From Paenarthrobacter sp. A20 (GTDB taxonomy: Bacteria > Actinomycetota > Actinomycetes > Actinomycetales > Micrococcaceae), in NCBI RefSeq assembly GCF_024168825.1, contig NZ_JALJWH010000001.1, positions 2,232,001 through 2,296,000 of the forward strand: a stretch of DNA of 64,000 nucleotides, written 5' to 3'. The notes below the pieces were generated by a model, which worked only from the letters and a program-made list of their open reading frames with translations, ran no database searches and had not been told where the DNA came from. The stretch's first letter is position 1. The number at the start of each line of letters is the position of its first letter. The position numbers and the translations under genes are program-made. Shown here one piece after another: positions 34,682 through 43,492 of this stretch.

Positions 34682-35322
34682 CTGCCCATCCGCTGGTGGC
34701 TGCCAACCTCAGCTTCGGATACACAAAATCGGATCTGATTATCGAAGATTGGTCGGAACAGTTCAATGCAGGAGAGATGGTTGCCTTGGCGGGGGCTAGC
34801 GGACGCGGGAAATCAACGCTGTTGTATTTACTGGGTTTGATGCTGGGGCCTTTGAGCGGCGAAATCATGGTGTTCGGAAGAAATGTAACCAGATTAAGCG
34901 ACGCGAGTCGTGCCGGCCTGCGTGCCCGCAATTACGGATTTGTTTTTCAAGATGCCGTCCTGGATTCTTCGAGAACAGTTCTCGACAATGTCGTGGAGAC
35001 TGCCCTGTATAGCGGGCTCAAACGTGATCTCGCTGTTGCCCGTGCTCATGATCTCTTGAGGCAGTTTGGTGTTGAAACCCGTTCCGACCATAAGCCCGGA
35101 CAGATTTCAGGCGGCCAAGCTCAACGGATTGCGCTCTGCAGGGGACTGATGGGCAATCCCCCTCTTCTGCTTGCCGATGAGCCCACCGGAAATCTGGATG
35201 CTGAAAGCTCCCGAGCTGTGATTGATGCTCTGCGCCAACGGGCCTTGGAAGGAGGCACTGTGGTGGTGGCAACCCATGATCCGCGGGTAATGGACAGCTG
35301 CGACAGGGTGATTGGACTATGA
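34678..35322 (+). CDS. ABC transporter ATPase (MacB/LolD-like)
   Basis: 214 residues from a GTG (overlapping the adaptor stop). Walker A GASGRGKST (residues about 36-44, with Arg where Gly is usual), Q-loop YGFVFQDAVLD, signature ISGGQAQRIALCRGL, Walker B LLLADEPTGNLD. Typical of MacB-type export ATPases of about 220-230 residues. Same operon as adaptor and permease. Confidence 0.88.
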   Translation: MTAHPLVAANLSFGYTKSDLIIEDWSEQFNAGEMVALAGASGRGKSTLLYLLGLMLGPLSGEIMVFGRNVTRLSDASRAGLRARNYGFVFQDAVLDSSRTVLDNVVETALYSGLKRDLAVARAHDLLRQFGVETRSDHKPGQISGGQAQRIALCRGLMGNPPLLLADEPTGNLDAESSRAVIDALRQRALEGGTVVVATHDPRVMDSCDRVIGL

Positions 35323-36428
35323 CGCTCCCTCTCCCATTCCTCCGCGAAGTTATCTTGACCGTGACCAGCCAGAAGGTCACGTCAGCAATGTCGATCATTG
35401 TGATAGCGGGCATGTGCGTTGCCGTCCTGCTCACCACAGGCCGAACCGCCGGCGTTGGGCAATCTGTTCTCGAGTCCATCGACTCCGCAGGAACGAGATC
35501 AATCGCCATCCGGAGCGACCCAGACTCTGGTCTGAACACGGCCATCTTGGAAAGAATCAAAAATGTCGAAGGTGTGGAGTGGGCAGGAGCCTTCAGCTCG
35601 GCTTTCGACTCAAGAAACGCCCGTGTGATTGGCGGCAACCCCGTTCCAATTCGAGAGCTTTACACGTTCGACCCCGAGTATCTGGGTTTGGAACAAACCT
35701 GGGCGCCTGCAGAAGGAGCGTTTGCCTCATCTGCTGCAATCGCCGAGCTTGGGATGTCCTACCCGAGTGGCGGTCTATATTCAGCTGGAGCATCTCGGTC
35801 GTACGAGCTGGTTGGTGACATCCAGGTGCCGGATTTTCTCCAATTCTTAGAGCCCTTGGTCCTTGTACCACGTTCAATAGAAGGCGAACACGAAGGGCCG
35901 AACGCGATCAGTCTTCTAGTAGTAATCGCCGAGCGCGCAGAGCTGGTAAGTCCGATAGCTGCAACACTGACTTCGCTGCTGGGAATCACCGACATCAGCA
36001 AGGTCACTCTCGAAACTAGTGAGCAACTGGCATCACTTCAATCGAAAATACATTCTCAACTCAAAAGTTATAGTCATGAACTTGTGATGGGGATCTTCTT
36101 TGTCACGGTCGTTCTTGTCATGGCGGTTTTTTCAACCCACGTAATGATTAAGCGAAGAGAGTTCGGTAGGCGACGCGCATTAGGAGCTACGCGCCGTTTC
36201 ATCACGATGTTACTGATCTGCCAAGCGGGCATCATGAGCTTGGTGGGCGCTGGGACCGGGGCGATAGTTTCGGCAGGTGTTCTTCATTGGGAGAGAGCAC
36301 CGCAGCCGCCGCCTGACTTCTATTTAGGAATTGTAGTTCTGGCAGTTCTGGTAGGAGTTATAGCTGTGGTGTTGCCTGCATATTTAGCTTCGCATCGGGA
36401 TCCCGTGCGTGAGTTGCGAGTTCCATAG
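35319..36428 (+). CDS. FtsX/MacB-type ABC permease
   Basis: 369 residues; four helices in the MacB topology: one near the N-terminus (VTSAMSIIVIAGMCVAVLL), a large extracellular domain (about residues 40-250), then three C-terminal helices, with the conserved KRREFGRRRALGATRRFI cytoplasmic loop and the terminal SHRDPVRELR. Start overlaps the ATPase stop (ATGA). Exports a peptide or lipid-like substrate; candidates are the products encoded at 36472 and 37201. Confidence 0.85.
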   Translation: MTLPLPFLREVILTVTSQKVTSAMSIIVIAGMCVAVLLTTGRTAGVGQSVLESIDSAGTRSIAIRSDPDSGLNTAILERIKNVEGVEWAGAFSSAFDSRNARVIGGNPVPIRELYTFDPEYLGLEQTWAPAEGAFASSAAIAELGMSYPSGGLYSAGASRSYELVGDIQVPDFLQFLEPLVLVPRSIEGEHEGPNAISLLVVIAERAELVSPIAATLTSLLGITDISKVTLETSEQLASLQSKIHSQLKSYSHELVMGIFFVTVVLVMAVFSTHVMIKRREFGRRRALGATRRFITMLLICQAGIMSLVGAGTGAIVSAGVLHWERAPQPPPDFYLGIVVLAVLVGVIAVVLPAYLASHRDPVRELRVP

Positions 36429-36471
36429 AGTTACTTTCATCCAGGAATTAATGCAATAAATAATAGAAAGC

Positions 36472-37032
36472 ATGGTAGCTATGAGTCAACGATCACGAAA
36501 GATGGCTGACATGACAGCACATAGTTTCAGTCGGATGCCAATATTCATGGTTGGCGTTCTCGTTCTCCTGTCCGGCGGCGTTGCTGGATGCGATTCGTCG
36601 ACTCAGGCCAACGAGCTGAAACCGGCTATGGAACGATTTCCCACGCCTCTGGATTTAGCCACCGCACGAGCAAGCTGCCTGCAGGGAAAAGGATGGGACT
36701 CCAAGGTCCTTGAGGAGGATGCAACCATCGCGACCACGGTAACTGAGGTGCAGCAACGGAAGTTTGAAGAAGATGATGCTGCTTGCTTCGCGGAACTAGG
36801 CGTGGATCCCAATCGCGAACCGACGACGGCCGAATACGACGTACTTTACAGCCAGTACGTGGAAGGCAAGAGATGTCTCGAAGAAGCAAAGCACTTCATC
36901 TCTTCCCCACCTTCCAGGCAGGTGTTTCAGGAGACCTATTTGACCGATCCGTGGATTCCCTGGACAGAAGTTCCAGCTCTTGATCGTGATCTGGCTATGA
37001 AAGAGTGCCCAATGCCACCGCCGATTTACTAA
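36472..37032 (+). CDS. Lipoprotein of unknown function
   Basis: 186 residues from the first ATG (others at 36481 and 36505 are possible; ribosome-binding site weak). Signal peptide with lipobox GGVAGC, so it is anchored outside the membrane. The mature part is acidic, with four further cysteines, and carries SCLQGKGWDSKVLEEDATI. No family recognised. 43 bp after the permease gene, so probably in the export operon; could be an immunity or receptor lipoprotein for the nearby secreted peptide. Confidence 0.65.
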   Translation: MVAMSQRSRKMADMTAHSFSRMPIFMVGVLVLLSGGVAGCDSSTQANELKPAMERFPTPLDLATARASCLQGKGWDSKVLEEDATIATTVTEVQQRKFEEDDAACFAELGVDPNREPTTAEYDVLYSQYVEGKRCLEEAKHFISSPPSRQVFQETYLTDPWIPWTEVPALDRDLAMKECPMPPPIY

Positions 37033-37200
37033 TATATTGCTTTGTATTTATATATTCCGAACGTGTCTCGTTATGGCGAGCCATCAAGGCTCTCAATTAT
37101 AACTTTCTGACATTACTTATTTTGGTGACTTGAAGAGCTCTTTAAAATTAGTACCATCTAGTTACGGCATTAGGGCCGTATTATTGATTGGGGATAAAGA
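37033..37200. other. AT-rich gap before the secreted-peptide gene
   Basis: A 168-bp AT-rich stretch unlike the surrounding sequence. It likely holds the promoter of the peptide gene at 37201, but I cannot assign a -35/-10 pair with confidence. Confidence 0.3.
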
Positions 37201-37548
37201 ATGGCTAAGAAATCATTTCTGTTGGTCGGCACTTCCGTCATTGCTGCTGGGTTTATAGCAATGACCGCCCTGCCGGCGAATGCTGCGTATAGTGTCGGCT
37301 TAGGAGCTGTTGAGTGCTCACAATGGCAGCCGCACGAAGTTCATGTGGAATCAGTAGCGCGTGGTGCGGTTCATCACTTCACGCATAGTGCCTTCCATGG
37401 CAGTATGACGATGAGCGCCGGCACATCGGCTTCCTATATGGCCATTGATACTCACCATTGGCCTAGGAAAGAGGCCGTGTATGGCTGGGTTTCCACTTCA
37501 AGTAACAGTTCTTCCGATATACAATCTGCGACGATCAACTGCCAGTAG
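37201..37548 (+). CDS. Small secreted two-cysteine, His-rich peptide
   Basis: 115 residues after GGGGATAAAGA. Sec signal peptide (residues 1-28, LPANA cleavage) and a mature part of about 87 residues with only two cysteines, Cys39 near its start and Cys114 next to the C-terminus, so a single disulfide could close the chain. The middle is rich in His (45, 48, 58, 59, 62, 66, 85, 86), Ser, Thr and Trp. Followed by a strong terminator. It may be a bacteriocin or another secreted effector handled by the adjacent exporter; this is inference from context, not from a recognised family. Confidence 0.6.
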   Translation: MAKKSFLLVGTSVIAAGFIAMTALPANAAYSVGLGAVECSQWQPHEVHVESVARGAVHHFTHSAFHGSMTMSAGTSASYMAIDTHHWPRKEAVYGWVSTSSNSSSDIQSATINCQ

Positions 37549-37572
37549 CAACGAATCTATACAAACGCGTGG

Positions 37573-37601
37573 ACGGGGCATGCTAAGGCGTGCCCCGTTT
37601 T
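37573..37601 (+). terminator. Rho-independent terminator after the secreted-peptide gene
   Basis: Stem CGGGGCATGC / GCGTGCCCCG (37574-37583 and 37588-37597, 9 of 10 pairs Watson-Crick with one G-T) with loop TAAG, followed by TTTT. Ends the export operon 50 bp after the peptide gene. Confidence 0.85.
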
Positions 37602-37605
37602 AGCG

Positions 37606-37770
37606 GCGACGAGCCCGAAGTCATACATTCCGTTGTCCGGCCTGGCCTCGCGCTCCAGTTTTAGTGCCGACGTGGGTGTGAATAGGGTTTTCGCGCTTCC
37701 GCTTTTCCGATTGCGATCGCCAGCTGCTCCGCTTAGGAGGGTTCGCCGTCGTCGTTTGTTAGCAGGAACT
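37606..37770 (+). pseudogene. Decayed copy of the 32.4-33.0 kb region beside the MarR gene
   Basis: Three blocks match the left region in the same order: 37647-37695 with 32477-32525 (45 of 49), 37700-37729 with 32921-32950 (30 of 30), 37730-37770 with 32994-33034 (41 of 41). Two internal deletions (about 395 and 43 bp) separate the blocks at the left copy but are missing here. Weaker similarity extends to about 37606. The last block lies in the marR 3' end, so that gene's end is intact. Confidence 0.75.
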
Positions 37771-38263
37771 TGCGCAGCAGGTTCGCCAGCTGTGTCCGCT
37801 CCGTCTTGGACAGGCCGTCGAGCATCTTCTGCTGGTTCTCTACGTGGTGCTCCACCACGTCATCCACCAAGGCGAGTCCCTCTGGCGTGAGGCTGATCAG
37901 TAGTTGCCGGCGGTTCTCGGGGTTGGTCTCGCGATGAACCAGGCCGCGGTTTACGAGCCGGTCCACCCGGTTGGTCATGGCCGCTGAACCGATCATGGTG
38001 AGGCTGGCGAGTCGCCCGGGCGTCAACGGCGCCTCGGCAGCCGACCGGCGCAGTGTTGCCAGGACGTCGAACTCCCACGGCTCCAGTCCGAACTGGTTCA
38101 TGAATTTCTGCACGTCCAGTGAGGCGAGGCGACTCGCCCTGTTGAGCCGGCCCAGAACGCCCATGGAGCTGACGTCCACGTCGGGTCGCTCTTTGTTCCA
38201 CTGCTCAAGAATCATGTCCACTGCGTCGCGGTCCATCGTCCTCCAATGCTTGACCTCAAACAT
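37733..38263 (-). CDS. MarR-family transcriptional regulator
   Basis: 176 residues, winged helix: LEPWEFDVLATLRRSAAEAPLTPGRLASLTMIGSAAMTNRVDRLVNRGLVHR (residues about 60-115) followed by the wing and dimerisation helix. Divergent from the EamA transporter gene, with 60 bp between the starts, so it is the probable repressor of that gene. Its 3' end is the right copy of the 41-bp direct repeat. Confidence 0.9.
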   Translation of the reverse strand: MFEVKHWRTMDRDAVDMILEQWNKERPDVDVSSMGVLGRLNRASRLASLDVQKFMNQFGLEPWEFDVLATLRRSAAEAPLTPGRLASLTMIGSAAMTNRVDRLVNRGLVHRETNPENRRQLLISLTPEGLALVDDVVEHHVENQQKMLDGLSKTERTQLANLLRKFLLTNDDGEPS

Positions 38264-38281
38264 TACAGCACCTACATTGTC

Positions 38282-38312
38282 TTACATCAAATAGTTCGAC
38301 ATCAAAATGTAT
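38282..38312. promoter_or_regulatory. Operator candidate between MarR and EamA genes
   Basis: The octamer ACATCAAA occurs twice as direct repeats (TTACATCAAATAG at about 38282 and GACATCAAAATG at about 38299, about 16 bp apart), and the outer TACATT/AATGTA pair forms a dyad. This is a plausible MarR binding region by position and symmetry. Confidence 0.4.
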
Positions 38313-38323
38313 GGAAGTGAAAG

Positions 38324-39286
38324 ATGAGTGCATCTACAGCGGTTGCCAGCAGGGCGGGAGTTGGGGCGCCCAAGGCATCCCCTCGCGACCTCTTCATCAC
38401 CGTACTCGCGCCGATGGTCTGGGGCTCCACCTACCTGGTGACCACGGAGTTCCTCCCCGCCGATCGGCCGCTGCTGGCCGCAACCGTGCGGGCCCTGCCG
38501 GCGGGCATTGTGCTGATGCTCGTCACTCGAACGTGGCCGCGGGGGAGTTGGTGGTTCAAAGCCGCAGCGCTGGGCGCGCTCAACATTGGGCTGTTCTTCT
38601 TCCTGCTGTTTTTCACCGCCTACCAACTGCCGGGTGGGCTCGCAGCCCTGGTCATGTCCATCCAGCCCTTGTTTGTGCTGTTCCTCGGCGTGCTGTTGCT
38701 GGGGGAGAGGATCCGCATGGCGCACATCATTGCCTGCGCGGTTGGAGCCGCGGGTGTCGGCTTGCTCGTCCTGCGATCCGACGCGACGCTGACTTTTGTG
38801 GGTGTGCTCGCCGGGATGGCGGCGGCGCTGAGCATGGCGGCCGGCATAGTCCTCACCAAACGTTGGGGAAGGCCCGACGGCGTGGGGCTGCTTGGGTTTA
38901 CTGGCCTGCAGTTAGCGATGGGTGGCGTGATGCTGCTGCCCGTGACCTTGGTTGTTGAAGGGCTGCCGGGGTCGGTTTCGGTGCCTAACCTGGCGGGTTT
39001 TGCGTACCTCAGTGTCATTGGTGCGTTGGTGGCTTACGCCGTGTGGTTCCGGGGGATCCAGCGGCTGCCCACGATGGTGGTGTCGTTCTTGGGATTCCTG
39101 AGCCCGCTTGTAGCGACGGTGCTGGGGTTCGTGTTCCTGGAGGAGTCGTTGTCGGGGTGGCAGCTGGTGGGTGCGGTGCTGGTGCTGGGGTCGGTGTTTT
39201 TGGTGCAGCGGCCGGTTCGGTCTTCTCAGCGTGCTGCATCCCGACACCTCGCGCGAACGAACTCGACCCGAAACATCAAGCCATAG
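38324..39286 (+). CDS. EamA (drug/metabolite) transporter
   Basis: 320 residues, two EamA repeats of five helices each; conserved start of the first repeat MVWGSTYLVTTEFLP and of the second VGLLGFTGLQLAMGG. Most are amino-acid or metabolite exporters. Probably repressed by the divergent MarR gene. Confidence 0.9.
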   Translation: MSASTAVASRAGVGAPKASPRDLFITVLAPMVWGSTYLVTTEFLPADRPLLAATVRALPAGIVLMLVTRTWPRGSWWFKAAALGALNIGLFFFLLFFTAYQLPGGLAALVMSIQPLFVLFLGVLLLGERIRMAHIIACAVGAAGVGLLVLRSDATLTFVGVLAGMAAALSMAAGIVLTKRWGRPDGVGLLGFTGLQLAMGGVMLLPVTLVVEGLPGSVSVPNLAGFAYLSVIGALVAYAVWFRGIQRLPTMVVSFLGFLSPLVATVLGFVFLEESLSGWQLVGAVLVLGSVFLVQRPVRSSQRAASRHLARTNSTRNIKP

Positions 39287-39600
39287 AAAACCCGCAGATT
39301 CCTTTCAACAGTTAAGCTGTTGTGCGCAGTCCCTAAGCCGCGTGCCTGCTGAGAAAACTAGTTGGAAAATTTCCGCTTTGAGAGTTGGTGTTCGTCGAGC
39401 TCGTCGAACCGCAGCGGGGCATGGGAAGCCATTGCAGAGTCCCCTTCAAACCCCTCGTAGCAGCCGGCGCGTATTTCAACGTCGTATCGCGATTTCGCAT
39501 AACTCAACGGCCATTAGAAGATTACGTCATGGTAGTAGCGAAAGAGATGACCCCAAGAGTAGCGCAGTCAAGAACGCCATCAGGGAACTGGCAGGAGAAA
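39287..39600. other. Gap before the membrane protein at 39601
   Basis: 314 bp with one short inverted repeat (CAACAG-TTAAG-CTGTTG near 39309-39325) after the EamA gene, which could be a weak terminator; no T-run follows. I see no other feature. An in-frame extension of the 39601 gene runs through it but has no ribosome-binding site. Confidence 0.35.
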
Positions 39601-40176
39601 ATGGCACATCCCATAGCCACCGTAATACTAAGTGCCGTCGTAGGGGCGGGCAGTGCACTTCTTGTTGCGGCCATAGACGCAGGTGTAACCGTCCAGACCG
39701 TCCAGCAGCAGCTTCAGGCCGAACGGGAGAAGGAGCACAGGGAGAAAACGCCTGCGATCTACACCGCCTACCTCGATGCGGCGTCGCGTTATAGGACCGC
39801 TCAAGTGAATTTGGTGGCCTACACAGGTCAAAATGGGCTTCGAAATGGAGATGATAATCTCAACTTGGCCACCGCACTTGCCGATCCGACGGCGAGGGAA
39901 TTGCTTAATCTGAAGAATAGCGCCGCCTCGACGTATGAGACGGCTGTTGATGGTCTTGCTGTTTACGGCTCGGATGAGGCTTGGAAGATTCATCAGCGAA
40001 TCGCTTCCATGTCGGGAAGAGTTGTAGATGCGGATGGGGATGGTGTGGATGAAACAAGCTTTGAAAATTATGTCGATGACATGAGAATTGAATTTTGCAA
40101 AACTGTTTCACTCCATGGCGAGGCATGTGGGGATCGACGTCTAGCGCCCGATTACATCCAAAAAATGCGCGGTTAG
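39601..40176 (+). CDS. Single-pass membrane protein with acidic Ca-loop-like motif
   Basis: 191 residues from the ATG at 39601 (AGGAG ribosome-binding site). N-terminal helix (ATVILSAVVGAGSALLVAAID) followed by a coiled-coil (QQQLQAEREKEHREK) and a soluble helical domain. Near the C-terminus DADGDGVDE resembles a calcium-binding loop of the dockerin/EF type. Two cysteines occur late. Family not recognised. Next to the PLD-helicase gene of the defence island. Confidence 0.6.
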   Translation: MAHPIATVILSAVVGAGSALLVAAIDAGVTVQTVQQQLQAEREKEHREKTPAIYTAYLDAASRYRTAQVNLVAYTGQNGLRNGDDNLNLATALADPTARELLNLKNSAASTYETAVDGLAVYGSDEAWKIHQRIASMSGRVVDADGDGVDETSFENYVDDMRIEFCKTVSLHGEACGDRRLAPDYIQKMRG

Positions 40177-40267
40177 ATGACAACACTCTCCAATGAGGTG
40201 GTGCCCGCAATCCTCTGTCGCGTTGTCGCCTTTGTGCTTTGTCACTCCCACGCAATACGCTGGCGCG

Positions 40268-43200
40268 GTGGACACGTTTAATGGGGGAACCGCAGGAGCT
40301 AGCCTGCCGGAAGGGTTGTACGAACTTCTTCACACAACCGAAGTCGCAGCCAACCTCGAACAGGTGCCGGAGCTTCAAGCGTCGGTGACCAAGGTCGACG
40401 AGAACGACACACCGGACATACTCTCCCGGTACGTCGCCGATGCGGTTCGAAACGCGCTCGCGAACGCGAGGCCCGAAGAACGAGTCGCCCTGGCCAATCG
40501 GCTGCTCGCCGAGATCCAAACGGTCATTAGGATCACACCAGGCCCCCAGCAACTGCTCTCGCTGCATCGCCCGGATGCCCTGAAAAGGCGACAGCTCCGG
40601 CGCCCCAGCACCAAGCTCAGCGATTCGGCACTTCTGACAAACAATAGGGACGAGCCGAACCTCGCGGCTGAACTCCGAACGGAAATTGAATCAGCCGACA
40701 CCGTCGATCTCCTCTGCGCGTTCGTGCGATGGACCGGTCTGCGGCTTCTTGAACCAGCGCTGGAACAACTTCGTGAGCGGGGTGTGAAGTTCAGAGTCAT
40801 CACCACGACGTATATGGGCGCCACTGAACGTCGGGCCATTGATGAACTAGTACGCCGCTATGACGCCGAAGTAAAAATCAGCTACGAAACCCAAGCCACC
40901 CGGCTCCACGCAAAAGCGTGGCTGTTCCGGCGGAACACCGGCTTTGACACTGCGTACGTGGGCAGCTCCAATCTCAGCCAGGCAGCGCTTCTGGATGGCC
41001 TTGAATGGAATGTGCGACTTAGTTCTGTGGCGACGCCGGACCTGCTCAAGAAGTTCGAGGTTACTTTCGATAGTTACTGGGAACAACAGGCATTTCAGAG
41101 TTACGATCCCGATCGTGACGGCGACAAGCTGGACGCCGCCCTCGAACGCAACGGCGGCAAGCGAACCTCTGCGCCGGATGCTGTCACGGGTCTTGAAATT
41201 GTGCCTTTCCTTCATCAAGAAGAAATGCTTGAGGGCCTCGAAGCGGAGCGATCCAAAGGATTCAACAGGAATCTCCTTGTCGCCGCCACCGGCACCGGAA
41301 AGACGGTCATTGCAGCCCTCGACTACAAACGGCTCTGTGAAGCGGCAGGTAGGCCTCTTACGCTGCTTTTCGTGGCACATCGGCAGGAGATTCTGAAACA
41401 GTCGCTCCGTGCGTACAGGAGTGTTCTGCAGAATGGCGCGTTCGGAGAACTCTTCGTCGGTGACCACAAGCCAAAGTACTGGAACCATGTCTTCGCCTCA
41501 GTGCAGTCACTTGCATCGCTTGGCGTGCAGACGCTTGAGCCCGATCAATTCGACATAGTAGTCATTGACGAGTTCCACCACGCCATGGCGCCCACCTATC
41601 GCCAACTCCTGGATCATTTGAAACCTCAGCAGTTCGTCGGGCTGACTGCTACTCCAGAACGCGGCGACGGCGGCAACGTCGCCAATGAGTATTTCGGTGG
41701 TCGCACTGCCAGCGAGCTTCGTCTTTGGGATGCCTTGGACGCTGACCTGCTTGTACCATTCCACTACTTCGGCGTCTCTGACGACGTAGATCTAAGCCAA
41801 CTGGAATGGAAACGCGGCAACTACGACACCGCCCAATTGGACCGCTTGTACACGGGCAATGATGCCCGGGCTGCAAAGGTCATCCGCGAGCTCCGAGACA
41901 AAGTCACTGGGACCGAACACATGCGCGCCCTGGGCTTCTGCGTTTCGGTCCAGCACGCCCACTACATGGCAAAGGTGTTTAATGCGGCCGGCATTGCATC
42001 AGTTGCCGTGGACGGTGGCACTGACGAGGCCGAAAGAGCACGTGCCCTTGACCAGCTTAGAAACCGGGAGATCAACTGCGTTTTCGCCGTGGATCTGTTC
42101 AACGAAGGCTTGGATATCCCGCAGGTGGACACGGTCCTGATGCTGCGGCCCACCCAGAGTGCCACGATTTTCTTACAGCAACTCGGACGCGGCCTACGCC
42201 GAGCGGACGACAAAGCTGTACTCACTGTCCTGGATTTCATTGGCCAACAACGCCGTGAATTCCGGTTCGATCTTCGTTACCGGGCTCTGACGGGGTACGG
42301 GAGGACGGAATTGAAGAAGGCAGTAGAGGACGAGTTTCCTTTCCTCCCGTCGGGCTCACAGATCGTGCTCGATCGGGTAGCGCAGAAGGTGGTGCTGGAC
42401 AACATAAAGACGCAACTTCGTTTCAACCGTGCGCAGTTGGTTCGCGACGTTGCTTCCTATGGGGAAATCGAGTTGGCCGCGTACCTCCTAGAATCGGGCA
42501 GCGACCTGAAATCCATCTACCGGTCAACCCGCGATTCGTGGACGAGCTACCTCCGGCAAGCGCAATTGATTGAGGGCTTCTCAGGTCTTGAATCCGCGCT
42601 TAAGGGAGCACATCACGATCGTTCCGATACGGAGGAGAAGAAACTTCTGGGACGCATGGCGGCTCTCATCCACGTCGACGATCCGGAGCGAGCGGAGGCG
42701 TACACGATGCTTGTGGGCGCGGATGCGCCCCGCTACGCGGACCTGGGCCCACGGGAACAGACGTTCGCCCGGATGCTGTTCTACACACTTTGGGACGACG
42801 GAGGCGGTTTCAAGACATACGACGGCGGCCTCGACCACCTGCGAGGCTATCCGTTTGTGTGCCGCGAAATCCGACAGATTGTCAGTCTGGGCGTTGCGGC
42901 ATCAAAGCACGCCGCGAAAGGGCTCGGCGTTGGGCTCCAACACATTCCACTGCTCTCGCATGCGACATACAGGCGAGAGGAGATTCTCGCCGCGCTTGAA
43001 TATGGTTCGCTCGACCGCGGCAGGAATGTGAAGCACCGCGAGGGTGTCGCGTGGTGTCCCGCTACGGCCACCGACGCCTTCTTTGTCACCCTGAACAAGG
43101 ACGACGAGAAGCACTCTGCGACCACCATGTACAAGGACTACGCCATCAGTCCTGAATTGTTCCACTGGGAATCGCAGAACAGCACATCGCCCGCCAGCCC

Positions 43201-43423
43201 TGTTGGACAGCGTTATTTGGACAGAAAAGCGAAAGGCTCGCAAATTCTGTTGTTCACCCGAGACGTTGCAGAGGACGAGACTGGTTTGACGGTCCCGTAC
43301 ACGTGCTTGGGTCAGGTGGACTATGTCCAGCATTCCGGTGAGAAGCCGATTGCAATTACATGGAAGCTGCACCGGCCGATGCCGGCCGACGTGTTCGCGA
43401 CTGCTGCGGCCGTGGCGCAGTAA
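40268..43423 (+). CDS. PLD nuclease - SF2 helicase - DUF3427 fusion protein
   Basis: About 1051 residues from a GTG at 40268; a frame from 40193 lacks a ribosome-binding site. N-terminal PLD-like domain (near residues 130-300; HAKAWLF...GSSNLS, residue about 213). Then an SF2 helicase: Walker A ATGTGKT (near 342), DEFHH (near 433), motif VI QQLGRGLRRADDK (near 636). The C-terminal part fits DUF3427. Proteins of this architecture are thought to act as stand-alone nuclease-helicase restriction factors. Convergent with the large defence operon. Confidence 0.85.
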   Translation: MDTFNGGTAGASLPEGLYELLHTTEVAANLEQVPELQASVTKVDENDTPDILSRYVADAVRNALANARPEERVALANRLLAEIQTVIRITPGPQQLLSLHRPDALKRRQLRRPSTKLSDSALLTNNRDEPNLAAELRTEIESADTVDLLCAFVRWTGLRLLEPALEQLRERGVKFRVITTTYMGATERRAIDELVRRYDAEVKISYETQATRLHAKAWLFRRNTGFDTAYVGSSNLSQAALLDGLEWNVRLSSVATPDLLKKFEVTFDSYWEQQAFQSYDPDRDGDKLDAALERNGGKRTSAPDAVTGLEIVPFLHQEEMLEGLEAERSKGFNRNLLVAATGTGKTVIAALDYKRLCEAAGRPLTLLFVAHRQEILKQSLRAYRSVLQNGAFGELFVGDHKPKYWNHVFASVQSLASLGVQTLEPDQFDIVVIDEFHHAMAPTYRQLLDHLKPQQFVGLTATPERGDGGNVANEYFGGRTASELRLWDALDADLLVPFHYFGVSDDVDLSQLEWKRGNYDTAQLDRLYTGNDARAAKVIRELRDKVTGTEHMRALGFCVSVQHAHYMAKVFNAAGIASVAVDGGTDEAERARALDQLRNREINCVFAVDLFNEGLDIPQVDTVLMLRPTQSATIFLQQLGRGLRRADDKAVLTVLDFIGQQRREFRFDLRYRALTGYGRTELKKAVEDEFPFLPSGSQIVLDRVAQKVVLDNIKTQLRFNRAQLVRDVASYGEIELAAYLLESGSDLKSIYRSTRDSWTSYLRQAQLIEGFSGLESALKGAHHDRSDTEEKKLLGRMAALIHVDDPERAEAYTMLVGADAPRYADLGPREQTFARMLFYTLWDDGGGFKTYDGGLDHLRGYPFVCREIRQIVSLGVAASKHAAKGLGVGLQHIPLLSHATYRREEILAALEYGSLDRGRNVKHREGVAWCPATATDAFFVTLNKDDEKHSATTMYKDYAISPELFHWESQNSTSPASPVGQRYLDRKAKGSQILLFTRDVAEDETGLTVPYTCLGQVDYVQHSGEKPIAITWKLHRPMPADVFATAAAVAQ

Positions 43424-43492
43424 CGACTGCTCGGCGAGGTTCCGAATAGGCGTCATGCAAAAATGTGCTCTGTGAATTCTTGGAGGAGAACT

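Noticed and set aside
37201..37548. Lactococcin-972-type bacteriocin
   Set aside because: The mature peptide has two cysteines and lacks the Trp/Tyr-rich start and Lys-Thr-His-Ser-Ala core I would expect; general similarity is only signal peptide plus small size.
28218..38263. Intact prophage or insertion-sequence island
   Set aside because: No integrase, transposase, terminase or phage structural gene is visible; only direct repeats suggest past mobility.
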